Source: an uncultured Sterolibacterium sp. (GTDB lineage: Bacteria; Pseudomonadota; Gammaproteobacteria; Burkholderiales; Rhodocyclaceae). Taken from it: 64,000 bases of DNA. The translations under genes and the position numbers were made by a program. Shown piece by piece: positions 9,246 through 18,824 of the stretch. The number at the start of each line of letters is the position of its first letter. The first letter of the stretch is position 1. The DNA is taken from positions 1 to 64,000 of the forward strand of contig CAIVDC010000008.1 in the NCBI GenBank assembly GCA_903904605.1. Reading direction: 5' to 3'. The notes below the pieces were generated by a model that was given only the letters and a program-made list of their open reading frames with translations, had not been told where the DNA came from and did not search any database.

Positions 9246-10381
9246 GCCGATTCCGCTGACACGGCGGTGTGTTTGCTTTCCAGTAATTTGCTGTAGAAGG
9301 CAACGTACTGATCCGCGCATTGCTCCGCGGACCAATCTCGCAGGGCTTTTTGACGATTGAGGGGCCCAACCCGGTTACCTCGGGCTAACTCCATGGCCCG
9401 CTCAATGGCCGCAGCAGCCGTCTCTGGTCGATCTGGATCAAATACCACATTCCCCGTAGTCTTAAGTAAATGGCCCACATTCAATGAATCGGGACCGACC
9501 ACTACCTTGCCGAAGGTCATGCCCATTATCAGATTTCCTGAATTCAGCACGTGAAAGCGAGGAATAAGCAGCACATCTGCCGCGTTCAGATAGATTTGAA
9601 TGTCTCGCTCTTCGATAAACCCGTAGTTGAATCGATATTTCCGGTGCAACCGATAATATAGGCGGGTCAGGTCGCGCAACCAGTATTTCAACCGTATCCA
9701 GGACACCTTTGCCAACGTCTCCCTCCAGCAGGACGCCAGCAGCACCTTCCGAGGAACGCTCAAATCCCTGAAGCTCTTCAGAATGAGGGAGCGCTCGGAG
9801 TCACTTCTGATTGCCCCGAACACAAGCAGCACGCTGGCGTCTACGGAAAGCCCCAGTTGTCGCCTAGCTGCATTGCGGCTGATCCAGTCGGGCAGCGAGG
9901 CGTAATTTTGATGGGGAATGATACAGTGCGCCGGATGCCCATGAACAAACTCCGTGTTCGCATAGCGTACCTTGAACTCCTCAACACTAGGTTCCGCTAG
10001 ATGCGCTACACCATCGACATGGCGGTAGACTGTTTCGTAAAGTCTTTCCCAGAGCGGGTCGGATACTGCATCGTGAGGTAGCAGGTTGTGTCGGGTGATC
10101 ACGAGCACAGATCGCTCAGACCAATACTGGAGTCGCTTTTCAATCTCGGCGATCAGTTCATCACTAAGTGCATGGATATAGGCATGCTCAATTTCAAATG
10201 TCATGTACTCGGGGAAATGAAGATGTACGATGTCGTACTCTCCGGCCATGCCCCAAAATGCTTCATGGTCGTGGGTCAGGACCACATGCCGTTCCAGGGC
10301 GGCATTCAGGTCGACCATGAACCGGTTGCCGGTAAACGGGATGTTCGCAATCAGAATCTGCTTCTTGTCCATTGACCTCAC
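9242..10381 (-). CDS. Glycosyltransferase (GT-B, GT4-like)
   Basis: A 379-residue protein with an N-terminal ILIANIPFTGNRF strand, DIVHLHFPEY in the acceptor half, and a donor half ending with IPRFHVLNSGNLIMGMTFGKVVVGP, a variant of the family E-x7-E/G region. Sequence conservation is lower than in its neighbours, so the subfamily is unclear. ATG at 10372 (codon 4) is an alternative start. It is coupled by ATGA to the CgeB-like gene downstream. Confidence 0.75.
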   Translation of the reverse strand: MRSMDKKQILIANIPFTGNRFMVDLNAALERHVVLTHDHEAFWGMAGEYDIVHLHFPEYMTFEIEHAYIHALSDELIAEIEKRLQYWSERSVLVITRHNLLPHDAVSDPLWERLYETVYRHVDGVAHLAEPSVEEFKVRYANTEFVHGHPAHCIIPHQNYASLPDWISRNAARRQLGLSVDASVLLVFGAIRSDSERSLILKSFRDLSVPRKVLLASCWRETLAKVSWIRLKYWLRDLTRLYYRLHRKYRFNYGFIEERDIQIYLNAADVLLIPRFHVLNSGNLIMGMTFGKVVVGPDSLNVGHLLKTTGNVVFDPDRPETAAAAIERAMELARGNRVGPLNRQKALRDWSAEQCADQYVAFYSKLLESKHTAVSAESA

Positions 10382-10400
10382 TCTTCAACCGACCTGGAAA

Positions 10401-11432
10401 TCAACACGCGACTATCTTTCTTAGCGCGCCAAGAAGCCGATTTTTTGCCGACGTCAAATGAAGCGTGAGCCAATTCCGACCGAACAACGCGAACAGATTC
10501 AAATCGAAGAAACCCATTGGTTGAAATATGAGTGACGGCTTCCTGCCGACATATGCCAATAACGCCCAGCATCCTTCCAATTTCGGTCGGCTTTCAACGC
10601 GATAGTGGCAGTATGCATGGAGAAACGCCATCCTGGCCCGCTTCGGAATTGCCGGTGTGTTGCTAAACCAATTAGCCAGATCCGACCACCAGTAGTCGAC
10701 ATACTTGGCCTGCTCTCTCTGATTTATCATTCGATTTTCGCCGTGCACGCCACGGATAGCCACAGGTTCGAGAATCGATCCTGCCGCAAGGCTGCCGACT
10801 GCGGCCATCCTGCGCCACAAGTGAATATCTTGTCGCAAGCGGAGGTTTTCGTCGAACATGCCCGCCTTGTCAAACAAGGATTTCCTAATCGTAATGGCAT
10901 TCGTGTGAAACTCACCTACAATCAGCGGGTGGCAGCAAAACAAAACCTCACTAAGTTCCTCGGGCGTGACCATTCCCGTCAGAGTAAGAAATTCCTGGTA
11001 GCCATACCCTGCATCAAGAAATATCTTCCGCGCCTCATCAGACTCATACTTGACCCCGGTGGCCCCATATACCCCGTCTATAGTTGAACACTGAACAAAA
11101 ATTGCCTTGTCTTTGATGAAGCGGTTCGGCAGATAATAGTCATCAGCATCCAGAAAAGCGATGAACTCAAACCGCGCCTGCCTGATTCCCAGGTTACGGG
11201 TTGCTCCTGCCCCATGATTGCGATGATCTGGGTGTCGAAACAGTTTGACCTTTGGATATTCCTGCTCGAGTCGTTGGCAAATGGCCAAGGAATTGTCGGG
11301 ACCCGCATCATCAACTAGGATAATTTCGCCAACCTCCGGGAGGTTTACCGCGGATTCAACCGCCCGTCGGATATACCGTTCGGCGTTGAAGACCGGCATG
11401 ATGAGGGAAACCTCAAAGTTCATGGCATCCAT
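10401..11432 (-). CDS. Glycosyltransferase family 2
   Basis: A 343-residue GT2. VSLIMPVFNAERYI near residue 8, LVDDAGPDNS near 40 and FLDADDYYLP near 93 form the donor and metal site. The catalytic fold is followed by about 120 residues of helical C-terminus. Codon 4 (11423) is an alternative ATG. It lies 10 bases downstream of asnB and 19 bases upstream of the next gene, so it belongs to the same transcription unit. Confidence 0.88.
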   Translation of the reverse strand: MDAMNFEVSLIMPVFNAERYIRRAVESAVNLPEVGEIILVDDAGPDNSLAICQRLEQEYPKVKLFRHPDHRNHGAGATRNLGIRQARFEFIAFLDADDYYLPNRFIKDKAIFVQCSTIDGVYGATGVKYESDEARKIFLDAGYGYQEFLTLTGMVTPEELSEVLFCCHPLIVGEFHTNAITIRKSLFDKAGMFDENLRLRQDIHLWRRMAAVGSLAAGSILEPVAIRGVHGENRMINQREQAKYVDYWWSDLANWFSNTPAIPKRARMAFLHAYCHYRVESRPKLEGCWALLAYVGRKPSLIFQPMGFFDLNLFALFGRNWLTLHLTSAKNRLLGALRKIVAC

Positions 11433-11442
11433 TTATGAATAG

Positions 11443-13359
11443 CTACACATTCGAAAGTTCTTTTGATTGCCTTAGCCAGAATGCCGCATGGATCTTCGAC
11501 CATACTTCTCGTTCATCCAGACCTGAGTCACTTGCCGATTTCGAGCTCTCAAGAGTTTTCCGAATAGCTTTAGCGTCAACATCCGGCAGGTCGCGAAACT
11601 CTGATGTATCCGTGATATCCATCGCCCAAGACTTCAAGGGTCCTTGCAACCATTGACCAAAGGGTGCGTTGAACCCGGTCTTGATCCGGTTTGTTCTGAC
11701 CGGCTCAATTAGAATATTTTTGACCGCATCACGCAGAACTCTCTTTGTGTATCCGTGGCCAATCCGCGACCGGAGTGGTAATGAAAAGACAAACTCCATC
11801 AGACGGTAGTCCATAAAAGGCATCCTGCATTCGACACCGCTAGCCATGGAGCAACGATCATACTGATAGAGTAAAAAAGGCAATGGCGACAGAAAGACTT
11901 GGTTTTGCAAAGCAGACTCAAGCCAGTTAGCGCCTCGTTGCGAACTGTGAACCAACCTCGGCGCAGGCGCTAATTTACGCAATCTAGAGGGACGCTTCTC
12001 ATAGACGCCGAAAAAAGCTGCTAGCCGCTTTATAGGCTCCTTCACGCACTGGTCGCAGTGTTGAAGCGTGTCATGAAGGGCTGATCTGAGGTCATTATCG
12101 ATCCACTCCTTTGCCTTTTCATTTATATTGCCGTATACGTCATAAAGGTCACGCAACATCGGTATGTTCAATTTCTGCATTGCACCACGCATTGCTGCAT
12201 AACCCAAATAGTATCCACCAAGCATCTCATCCGCGCCTTGCCCATCCAGAGTTACAGAGACACCGTTGCGCTTGATATATTCATACAGGCGCCATATTGG
12301 GAAAAAAGCCATAGACGGCATAGGACCATCGCACGCGCGCATCCCCCTTTCGAGCTCGTCAGGACTGGGGGGACTCATTGTTACCTGGTTAAACTTCATA
12401 CCACTGCTTTTTGCCACAGACATTGCAGCTCTGGTCTCATCCAGATAACTGTCGGGAAATTCCGCAGTGAAAGCTGTGTGACTGAAGTGATGAAACCTTG
12501 GTGATTCTGGTTGATTGAACTGCCCCAAAATTGAAACGATACTCCCGCTGTCGATACCTCCAGATAGACATGTCGCGACGGGAACGTCACTGCGCAGCCT
12601 GATTCTGCATGAATCGTGCAACAACGCGCTGAAGCTGGCGACCTGATCCTCGTAAGAGTTGGGTACTTCAATTCGTTGAAGCCAGTACCATTGCCTATGA
12701 GTAAGCATTCCGTCAGCCAAGCTCGCTACAAAACCGGCTGGCACAGCCCTGACACTATCTAGATATGTGTGCTCTTCACTGTAGACAGAAAAGTCAAACT
12801 GGCACATGCGGCCAAGGAACTTCCAGTCGGCGCCCAGTCGCGAAGGCATGAATCTTTGAATGGCTTGTATTTCAGAAGAAAAAACGAAGATGTCGTTATC
12901 GATATAGTAATAAAGCGGTTTGACACCAAATCGGTCACGAGACAGGATCAGTTTCCTTTCGACGGTGTCATAAATGGCAAGAGCCCACATGCCATTGAAC
13001 TTTTCAAATGCCTTGACACCCCATCGTTCATAGGCGCTTAGAATGACTTCCGTATCGCTGTCGCTGCGAAACTTACGCCCCAGCTTCCTGAGTTCGTTAC
13101 CTATCTCCAAAAAATTATAAACTTCCCCGTTATATGCAATTACATACCGACTGTTGTGCGACAGCATAGGCTGGGCCGCACCCTCCGTACGATCGAGTAT
13201 GGAAAGTCTTGCGTGGCCAAGGCCTAGTGACTGATCGCCGCTGAGCCACACGCCGCTGCCATCCGGCCCACGATGCCGCAGAAAGCTTGTCAAGGATTCA
13301 ATCTCTTCGCCCTTCACCTGTCCTGAGCGAAGCCTAACAATGCCGGCTATTCCGCACAT
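11443..13359 (-). CDS. asnB: Asparagine synthetase, glutamine-hydrolysing (AsnB family)
   Basis: A 638-residue two-domain amidotransferase. MCGIAGIV at the N-terminus exposes Cys2 as the glutaminase nucleophile. The ATP-pyrophosphatase loop CLSGGIDSGS lies near residue 265. Classical AsnB makes asparagine from aspartate, ATP and glutamine. Homologues embedded in O-antigen clusters are thought to amidate uronic acids, and UDP-glucuronate is made by ugd in this window, so a sugar-amidation role is a reasonable inference. It is flanked by a GT2 and a GT4 with gaps of 9 and 4 bases. Length is normal. Confidence 0.9.
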   Translation of the reverse strand: MCGIAGIVRLRSGQVKGEEIESLTSFLRHRGPDGSGVWLSGDQSLGLGHARLSILDRTEGAAQPMLSHNSRYVIAYNGEVYNFLEIGNELRKLGRKFRSDSDTEVILSAYERWGVKAFEKFNGMWALAIYDTVERKLILSRDRFGVKPLYYYIDNDIFVFSSEIQAIQRFMPSRLGADWKFLGRMCQFDFSVYSEEHTYLDSVRAVPAGFVASLADGMLTHRQWYWLQRIEVPNSYEDQVASFSALLHDSCRIRLRSDVPVATCLSGGIDSGSIVSILGQFNQPESPRFHHFSHTAFTAEFPDSYLDETRAAMSVAKSSGMKFNQVTMSPPSPDELERGMRACDGPMPSMAFFPIWRLYEYIKRNGVSVTLDGQGADEMLGGYYLGYAAMRGAMQKLNIPMLRDLYDVYGNINEKAKEWIDNDLRSALHDTLQHCDQCVKEPIKRLAAFFGVYEKRPSRLRKLAPAPRLVHSSQRGANWLESALQNQVFLSPLPFLLYQYDRCSMASGVECRMPFMDYRLMEFVFSLPLRSRIGHGYTKRVLRDAVKNILIEPVRTNRIKTGFNAPFGQWLQGPLKSWAMDITDTSEFRDLPDVDAKAIRKTLESSKSASDSGLDEREVWSKIHAAFWLRQSKELSNV

Positions 13360-13363
13360 GGGT

Positions 13364-14602
13364 CTATTTTTCCGGTTGCATCAGGGCTGTAAAGAGTTTG
13401 TTCCATTTTCCGCGCGCGGCATCAGCTGAGCAAAGAAGTTCGGCGCGATCAGTGGCTGACCGAGACAGTCTCAATCTGAGAAAAGGATCGCGCACTATCT
13501 TCGATGCTGCGTCACAAAGTGCGTCGACATCAAGAAACTCGACAATGGAACCGCATAGACCGTCTGTAACCAATTCTGCGTTACCACCAACATCAAAGGC
13601 TACACATGGCATGCCCATAGAAAGCGCTTCGAGTAATGCAAGGCTGTAGTTCTCGAGAATGCCGGGAGAAACGCATATATCGCAGGCAGAGAGATAGCGA
13701 ATATTATCTGCGTGGCTGACCTTACCTGGCATGACTATCTTAATTCTCTTGGATAAATATTTTAATTCGATGGCAGTCAGGCAGTCGATCGGACCGGAGA
13801 CAAAAAAGGCTATGTCCTGATGATCAGAGTGCAATCGGCGGATGATTTCTGGTGTGAATCTGGAACCTTTTACCCGTTCGCCGCCTGATGGAATGGCAAC
13901 GAATATAGCGTTTTCTCCAACGCCCGCGTTATCTCTGAGTGTTTGTCTGTCTAAATGACGTCCATTTAGCTCAAAATAATTGTTTATAACTGTCCCCGGA
14001 ATGTCGCTACCCAGAGTGTCGCGGAACACGCTTTCCATATATTTGGATACGAAAATGGCATGATCACATTTCCTTACAGCACGACGCTCTAACCTGTGTG
14101 CGAGGAATAGATCATAGTCGCAAGCACTTTCGACAAGGGGCTGGCTTCGGAATCTTTGATAGTTATGGTGAGCGATCCAGATCAGCTTGGTGCCATGCTT
14201 GCGCCTGAGGGCTAAAGCCGGAAGGCGGAAATCACAAACGATGATTATTTCCGGGTCGAACTGATTTATAGCCCGGTTCATGCCCAGAACGACTGCCGCC
14301 GTTTTGGCAATTTTCCGACAAGCGTCGATTGCGCCACGCGCCGAGTGTCTTTTCACTTTGGCTGCCAGCAAAACCTCAAACAACTGAGAAAGGATACGGT
14401 GCGCCTTTCCCCTTGTGACCAGCGAATCACTTGGCCGATCGCAATCGTTGAAAGCGAACAGCTTGACATTGTGATCGACGCCAAGCAGATGATAAAGGCA
14501 ATAATGTGCCGTAGAGATTCCCCCGCCCAAGGGGGGGAAGTTTTCTCCCAGGATAGCAATCCTCAACGAACGGCAGAGGCTATGGTTGACATCATTCGCC
14601 AT
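13364..14602 (-). CDS. Glycosyltransferase family 4
   Basis: A 412-residue GT-B enzyme. RIAILGENFPPLGGGISTAH (about 14-33) is the N-terminal strand and glycine loop. ENYSLALLEALSMGMP in the C-terminal domain contains the E-x7-E donor motif. The sequence between has the usual acceptor fold with many basic residues. It lies 4 bases upstream of asnB and 17 bases after the preceding GT4. Specificity unknown. Confidence 0.87.
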   Translation of the reverse strand: MANDVNHSLCRSLRIAILGENFPPLGGGISTAHYCLYHLLGVDHNVKLFAFNDCDRPSDSLVTRGKAHRILSQLFEVLLAAKVKRHSARGAIDACRKIAKTAAVVLGMNRAINQFDPEIIIVCDFRLPALALRRKHGTKLIWIAHHNYQRFRSQPLVESACDYDLFLAHRLERRAVRKCDHAIFVSKYMESVFRDTLGSDIPGTVINNYFELNGRHLDRQTLRDNAGVGENAIFVAIPSGGERVKGSRFTPEIIRRLHSDHQDIAFFVSGPIDCLTAIELKYLSKRIKIVMPGKVSHADNIRYLSACDICVSPGILENYSLALLEALSMGMPCVAFDVGGNAELVTDGLCGSIVEFLDVDALCDAASKIVRDPFLRLRLSRSATDRAELLCSADAARGKWNKLFTALMQPEK

Positions 14603-14619
14603 ATTGCAATTGAGGGCGG

Positions 14620-15744
14620 TTATCTATTCTTTTGCGTAAGCAAATTTGAATAGATATTGTCTAATTGCTTTACTACTACGGGCCATGAAAACCTTGACTC
14701 TATGAATTGTCGTACAGCATCGGATGGAGTCGCATCGAATGCCTTCTCAATTTTTTCCCGTAAATCCGCAATATTGTCTTGGGAATATTTCAAGCCAAAG
14801 CTGTCATTAGTAACTACATCGTTACACCAATGAAGTGCTGGAACCACACAGAATTTACGCATTGACATAGCTTCAAGCAGGACCGTCGGTTGCCCCTCGC
14901 TGTAACTGGTCATAACAAATACTTTGCAGGCTGCCATCGCATCCATTGTTTGGTCATGCGGCAATGGACCTAAAAGCTTTAGATTCACTGGAATATCTAA
15001 ATCAAAATATCTTTTCACCGCATCATTCGACAAATCAGTTCCGATCATGACGAACTCAATATCTGGGCATCTTCCCGCCGCTTCAATGAACGCCAAAGGA
15101 TTCTTAATCTTAGAGAGACTACCGACGAAAAGAACAAAATCGGTAATGCCATATTTCTCTATGAAACGATCTCGATCTGCATGATCGCATGCTTTGAGGT
15201 CAACTCCGTTGGGGAGGAATTGAGATTCAATACCGTGGTTCTCATTCAGCCAGTCAACTAACCAAGAGCTAACGGATAGGCAAACATCGGCATGTCTTGC
15301 CTCCTGCAGCAAGCAGTCGTTGATCTCGATTTGCCAAGGTTGAAGCTTGTAGTCCCAATGTTCTTCAAAATACAGGGTATGGTAGGTATGGACCCACGGG
15401 ATCCCATGTTCTTGAGCTTGCCGCGATACCCTGATAAATCGCGGATCGACATGACTGTGGAATACAGAGTGTTGTACAACTCGCATCTTGTCGAGGTTTT
15501 GTTGATAGATGCTTCTTTCCGCGCCGTCGCCGAGCAGGGTGCTTGCATAGTTGCTTGGGTAAAGAGCTACCGGGTATGAAGAGTATTTCTCAATTGATTC
15601 GAGATGGCGTCTGACACCACCAATATTCGGTGCCGGCCATGCAAAGCCCAAGGCAACTGACTGCTGCTTCCTAATGGCCTCGGCCCGTTTGCGTTCGTAT
15701 CGCTTAACTTGCCAAAGTCGATAATTTTGAGAAATCACACTCAT
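14620..15744 (-). CDS. Glycosyltransferase family 4
   Basis: A 374-residue GT-B enzyme from the ATG at 15744-15742. The frame stays open to 15915, but the added residues are unlike the family and ATG 15744 forms an ATGA overlap with the short remnant frame upstream. WPAPNIGGVRRHL is the N-terminal glycine loop, QFLPNGVDL the hinge motif, and SEGQPTVLLEAMSMRK the donor-binding motif. Presumably adds a hexose to the surface glycan. Confidence 0.85.
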   Translation of the reverse strand: MSVISQNYRLWQVKRYERKRAEAIRKQQSVALGFAWPAPNIGGVRRHLESIEKYSSYPVALYPSNYASTLLGDGAERSIYQQNLDKMRVVQHSVFHSHVDPRFIRVSRQAQEHGIPWVHTYHTLYFEEHWDYKLQPWQIEINDCLLQEARHADVCLSVSSWLVDWLNENHGIESQFLPNGVDLKACDHADRDRFIEKYGITDFVLFVGSLSKIKNPLAFIEAAGRCPDIEFVMIGTDLSNDAVKRYFDLDIPVNLKLLGPLPHDQTMDAMAACKVFVMTSYSEGQPTVLLEAMSMRKFCVVPALHWCNDVVTNDSFGLKYSQDNIADLREKIEKAFDATPSDAVRQFIESRFSWPVVVKQLDNIYSNLLTQKNR

Positions 15745-16123
15745 ATTGCAGAATATTCCGAGAAAATTGGGGCCAAATTCCGCGTGCCGCCCCATGGCCC
15801 TGTTTGGCTCACGGCAACGCGGTCCAGATTGCCTCCCAGAAATGAAACAACGCGGACATACACCGGGGTGATGTTCTGCCTTGCCCTGTATCGGTATGCC
15901 AGCAGTCCGCCGCAAAGGACGACAAATTGCGGTTCAGCAAGGAGGGCCATTCACTTCTTCCGTGATTCCAGGTACAGGCTCAGCCACGCATCCAATCGCG
16001 AAAACATTCACGGAGCCGACCATCAGGACAGTGAATAGCAGAGTTGTATCTCGGACCGCGCATGACGGGATTGGCCGGGCCGTCTTTGTCGCAAGCGATG
16101 ATGGCGGAAGTACGCGCGTTTGC
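15741..16123 (-). other. Gene-less stretch with possible gene remnants
   Basis: About 380 bases between a GT4 and an SDR gene hold no intact gene. A 69-codon minus-strand frame (15950-15741) begins right after an in-frame TGA and ends in an ATGA overlap with the GT4 start. It contains a short hydrophobic stretch (FVVLCGGLLAY). Another minus-strand frame just inside the SDR stop reads TSAIIACDKDG, reminiscent of the first strand of polyprenol-phosphate GT2 enzymes, but soon reaches a stop. I read the stretch as decayed DNA of one or two former genes; identities are uncertain. Confidence 0.35.
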
Positions 16124-17119
16124 TTAGGGCATGTCTTTCTTGGTTAATGCGGCCATTTCACTGTTGGACAGTTGTGCCACCCAATTCGCCATGGAGCGCA
16201 ACCCGTCTTCCAGACGGACATGCGCTTGCCAGCCGAGTTGTCTTATCGCCTTGCGCGGGTCCGCGTACCAATCCGCCAGGTCCCAGAGCCGCCCTTCCAT
16301 GCTCCCAAATTGCGGCTCTGCCGTCACATGAAAAACGCGCTTCGTTGTATCCACCAATTCGGCTATGGTGGTTTTAATGCCGGTGCCAATATTGAAATTC
16401 TCTCCATATAGCCCGGGATGCATCTTCGCGGCGGCCATGATGAATGCGGCGCAAACATCCTCCACGTGAATAAAGTCGCGTGAGGTGCGCGGATCGACCA
16501 AAGGCGGTAACTTGCCTGCAAGCGCCTGCCGCAACAGGTTTGGAAACATCCGGGAAGTATCTTCCAGCGGGCCGTAGACGGAATATAGCCTCAGGTTGAC
16601 GCACGGGAACTCCCTCTGCTTACCCATGAATCGAAGGTAGCTAGCGATCGCAACCTTGGAAACGGAGTACGGACTGTTCGGCTCACACAAGCTGTCCTCA
16701 GGTGGCGCCGCACAATTGGTACCATATTCCGATGAACTGCCGGCATGAATGTAGGCTGCAAACGGGCGCGCTGCAAGCAAACTCACCAAATTGACGATTG
16801 CTTGAAAATTAGTCTGGTAGATCAGGTTTGTGTCTTCCTCGAACGAATACGCACCATAGGCGACACAATCGAATACGGTTTGCGGATTGACACTATTGAC
16901 GAGGTTCTTGGCTGCCGCAAAGTCGTTTATATCAACGGAAATGACGCGCTCATCTTTTACATCAGCAAGCCGCCACCCTTTTTCGCAATACACCGCTGCA
17001 TAGACATCATCACGAACCGCCGCAAGAATCTTATAAAGGTTTGCACCGATGAAACCCGAGGCGCCCGTTACAAGAACAGGCCCGCACAATGCGCGAATAT
17101 AGGCTTGTGGTGCATCCAT
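16124..17119 (-). CDS. NAD-dependent epimerase/dehydratase (extended SDR)
   Basis: A 331-residue extended SDR. GPVLVTGASGFIGANLYKIL is the NAD(P)-binding TGxxGFIG loop. The catalytic triad is visible as HAGSSSEYG and YSVSK (YxxxK). RDFIHVEDVCAAF is the usual nucleotide-sugar subunit motif. It resembles 4-epimerase/4,6-dehydratase relatives acting on NDP-sugars. ATG 17119 is preferred over the upstream TTG at 17128; it lies two bases after the transketolase stop with a GGAAG about ten bases before it. Its placement beside both transketolase halves suggests a common sugar pathway. Confidence 0.85.
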   Translation of the reverse strand: MDAPQAYIRALCGPVLVTGASGFIGANLYKILAAVRDDVYAAVYCEKGWRLADVKDERVISVDINDFAAAKNLVNSVNPQTVFDCVAYGAYSFEEDTNLIYQTNFQAIVNLVSLLAARPFAAYIHAGSSSEYGTNCAAPPEDSLCEPNSPYSVSKVAIASYLRFMGKQREFPCVNLRLYSVYGPLEDTSRMFPNLLRQALAGKLPPLVDPRTSRDFIHVEDVCAAFIMAAAKMHPGLYGENFNIGTGIKTTIAELVDTTKRVFHVTAEPQFGSMEGRLWDLADWYADPRKAIRQLGWQAHVRLEDGLRSMANWVAQLSNSEMAALTKKDMP

Positions 17120-17121
17120 AT

Positions 17122-18030
17122 TTAGCAAGCTTCCAACATCGCACGAATGCTATCGACATCAAGAGAAGATTGTCGCCGCAGATAGTTCTGAGAGCCGTAT
17201 TTTTCATAGATGTGCGCGCGAGCACAGAGATATCGGAAGCGGCGCACTGCGACGTCTTTCTCGGCCAGGTGCAGTATCAGTTCCGAACCAAACCCACCGT
17301 GCCGGACGTGCTCTTCGGCGACGTACAAACTGGGGGACTTATCAATTTGGGCCAATAGTGCGAAAGGCAGCGGATTCTGTTCGATGGGAAGCTCAGTGAC
17401 CACCCACAGATTGGGGCGCCTTTCAATGGGCATGGCGTCGAAAGTAGCGATATAGGTTCCCGCCAAGGGTCCAACGACGATAACGACCGGGCCGTTCCCG
17501 AAGGTCAGTTGCCGCCACGGCGCATAGCTTGGCACCGAGTAACCTTTGGGCGGCTCACCGCGCCCCATTCGAATATATGCGGGGCGATGTGAATCGCCGG
17601 CGCGTGCAATAACGAGGCTCATGTCTTCGTCAAACACCGGAACGTAAACGGACATGTTCGGTAGCGTCAACAGGACACCGTAATCCTCAATCGCATGGTG
17701 TGTCGGACCCATCACACCGTATCCATAACCCCCGCCGTTACCCACCAGCTTGACCGGCAAGTTATGAAAGGCAATATCGTTTCGAATTTGTTCAAATGGT
17801 CGTGCGTAACAAAATGGCGCGATGCTGTATACCCATGCCTCCATGTTCTGTCGTGCGATCGCTGCTGCAACCGAAACCATATTTTGTTCCGCCACGCCTG
17901 CATTGATGAATCGGGGTCCCAGCTTCTGTTGTAATGGTTCCAGTGCCATGAATCCCAAATCGCCGGTGAGAAAGACCATCTCGCGGCTTGCTGCACGCGC
18001 CGCCATGGCATCGCAAAATTGCTTTCTCAT
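17122..18030 (-). CDS. Transketolase-like, C-terminal subunit (pyrimidine-binding and C domains)
   Basis: A 302-residue protein equivalent to the second half of transketolase. NAGVAEQNMVSVAAAIA (about 43-59) contains the glutamate that activates the thiamine diphosphate pyrimidine ring. The C-terminal domain continues to residue 302. It overlaps the N-terminal subunit by four bases (18027-18030), so the two form one split enzyme. Known split transketolases of this type occur in secondary sugar and metabolite clusters rather than central metabolism. In this operon it probably transfers a two-carbon unit onto or from a sugar precursor, next to the SDR gene. Confidence 0.85.
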   Translation of the reverse strand: MRKQFCDAMAARAASREMVFLTGDLGFMALEPLQQKLGPRFINAGVAEQNMVSVAAAIARQNMEAWVYSIAPFCYARPFEQIRNDIAFHNLPVKLVGNGGGYGYGVMGPTHHAIEDYGVLLTLPNMSVYVPVFDEDMSLVIARAGDSHRPAYIRMGRGEPPKGYSVPSYAPWRQLTFGNGPVVIVVGPLAGTYIATFDAMPIERRPNLWVVTELPIEQNPLPFALLAQIDKSPSLYVAEEHVRHGGFGSELILHLAEKDVAVRRFRYLCARAHIYEKYGSQNYLRRQSSLDVDSIRAMLEAC

Positions 18031-18824
18031 CGAGGTGATCCGTCGATTTCGTCGATGGCCATTTTGAATTGTGCTTCAGACATAGGAAGGTAATGCCATT
18101 CCATCCGGCTTTCCATAAAGCTAACACCATGACCTTTGACAGTGCGCAAAACGATTATCCGAAGGCGTTTTCTCTCACCTTCCATCGCCACACGGATGGC
18201 ATCGAGATCATGGCCATCGATTACCTTGATGTCAGCATCGAAGCCCTGGAGCCTATCCCAGAGGGGCGACATGGATGCGACATCGCCGGTAGACCCAAAT
18301 CCCTGCAAATTATTGTGGTCCACCAGTACCGTGAGATTGATTAGGCGGTGATGACAAGAAAAGATAAGCGCCTCCCATGTTGAACCCTCTTGCCATTCGC
18401 CATCAGAGGTGAGGCACACTACCTCGGCAGCTTCACCTCTCAATTTGAAGGAAAGCGCCGTACCGGCAGCAAGGGACAAGCCATGGCCCAGACTACCGGT
18501 CGCAAATGGAATGTCGGCGATGCCTTTCGCTGGCGGGTGACCCGCAAGCAGCGTGTTGTCCCTATGAAAAAGCCTCAAATCGTCATCCTGCAGGCGACCT
18601 AAACTCCACAACGCCGTGTAGAGCGCACCGGCTGAGTGACCTTTCGATAATATGAATTTATCCTCTTGATCGAGATACTCATGAAAGACAAACATAATCG
18701 CATCAAGCGCCGAGAGATTCCCACCAATGTGTCCGACACCACTTTCAAAATGCATCCGAAGTAGCCGTTTACGTGCAACGGAGAGTTTTTCTTCCGTTAA
18801 TCTATTATGAATATTCATTATCAC
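18027..18824 (-). CDS. Transketolase-like, N-terminal subunit (TPP-binding)
   Basis: A 265-residue protein equal to the first transketolase domain. It has GHIGGNLSALD near residue 31, FILSKGHSAGALY near 57, and the thiamine diphosphate motif SDGEWQEG...DHNN near 140-170, where the usual GDG begins with Ser. Forms a pair with the next gene through an ATGA overlap. The 213 bases upstream contain no gene and could carry a promoter. The reaction in this pathway is unknown; a branched or chain-extended sugar is a possibility. Confidence 0.87.
   Translation of the reverse strand: MIMNIHNRLTEEKLSVARKRLLRMHFESGVGHIGGNLSALDAIMFVFHEYLDQEDKFILSKGHSAGALYTALWSLGRLQDDDLRLFHRDNTLLAGHPPAKGIADIPFATGSLGHGLSLAAGTALSFKLRGEAAEVVCLTSDGEWQEGSTWEALIFSCHHRLINLTVLVDHNNLQGFGSTGDVASMSPLWDRLQGFDADIKVIDGHDLDAIRVAMEGERKRLRIIVLRTVKGHGVSFMESRMEWHYLPMSEAQFKMAIDEIDGSPR

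Noticed and set aside
9246-9335. Longer start for the CgeB-like gene
   Set aside because: Lies inside the upstream gene and lacks family similarity; ATG 9245 forms the usual ATGA overlap.
15881-16147. 88-codon plus-strand frame in the gap before the SDR gene
   Set aside because: No recognisable family, opposite to the operon direction, overlaps the SDR 3' end.
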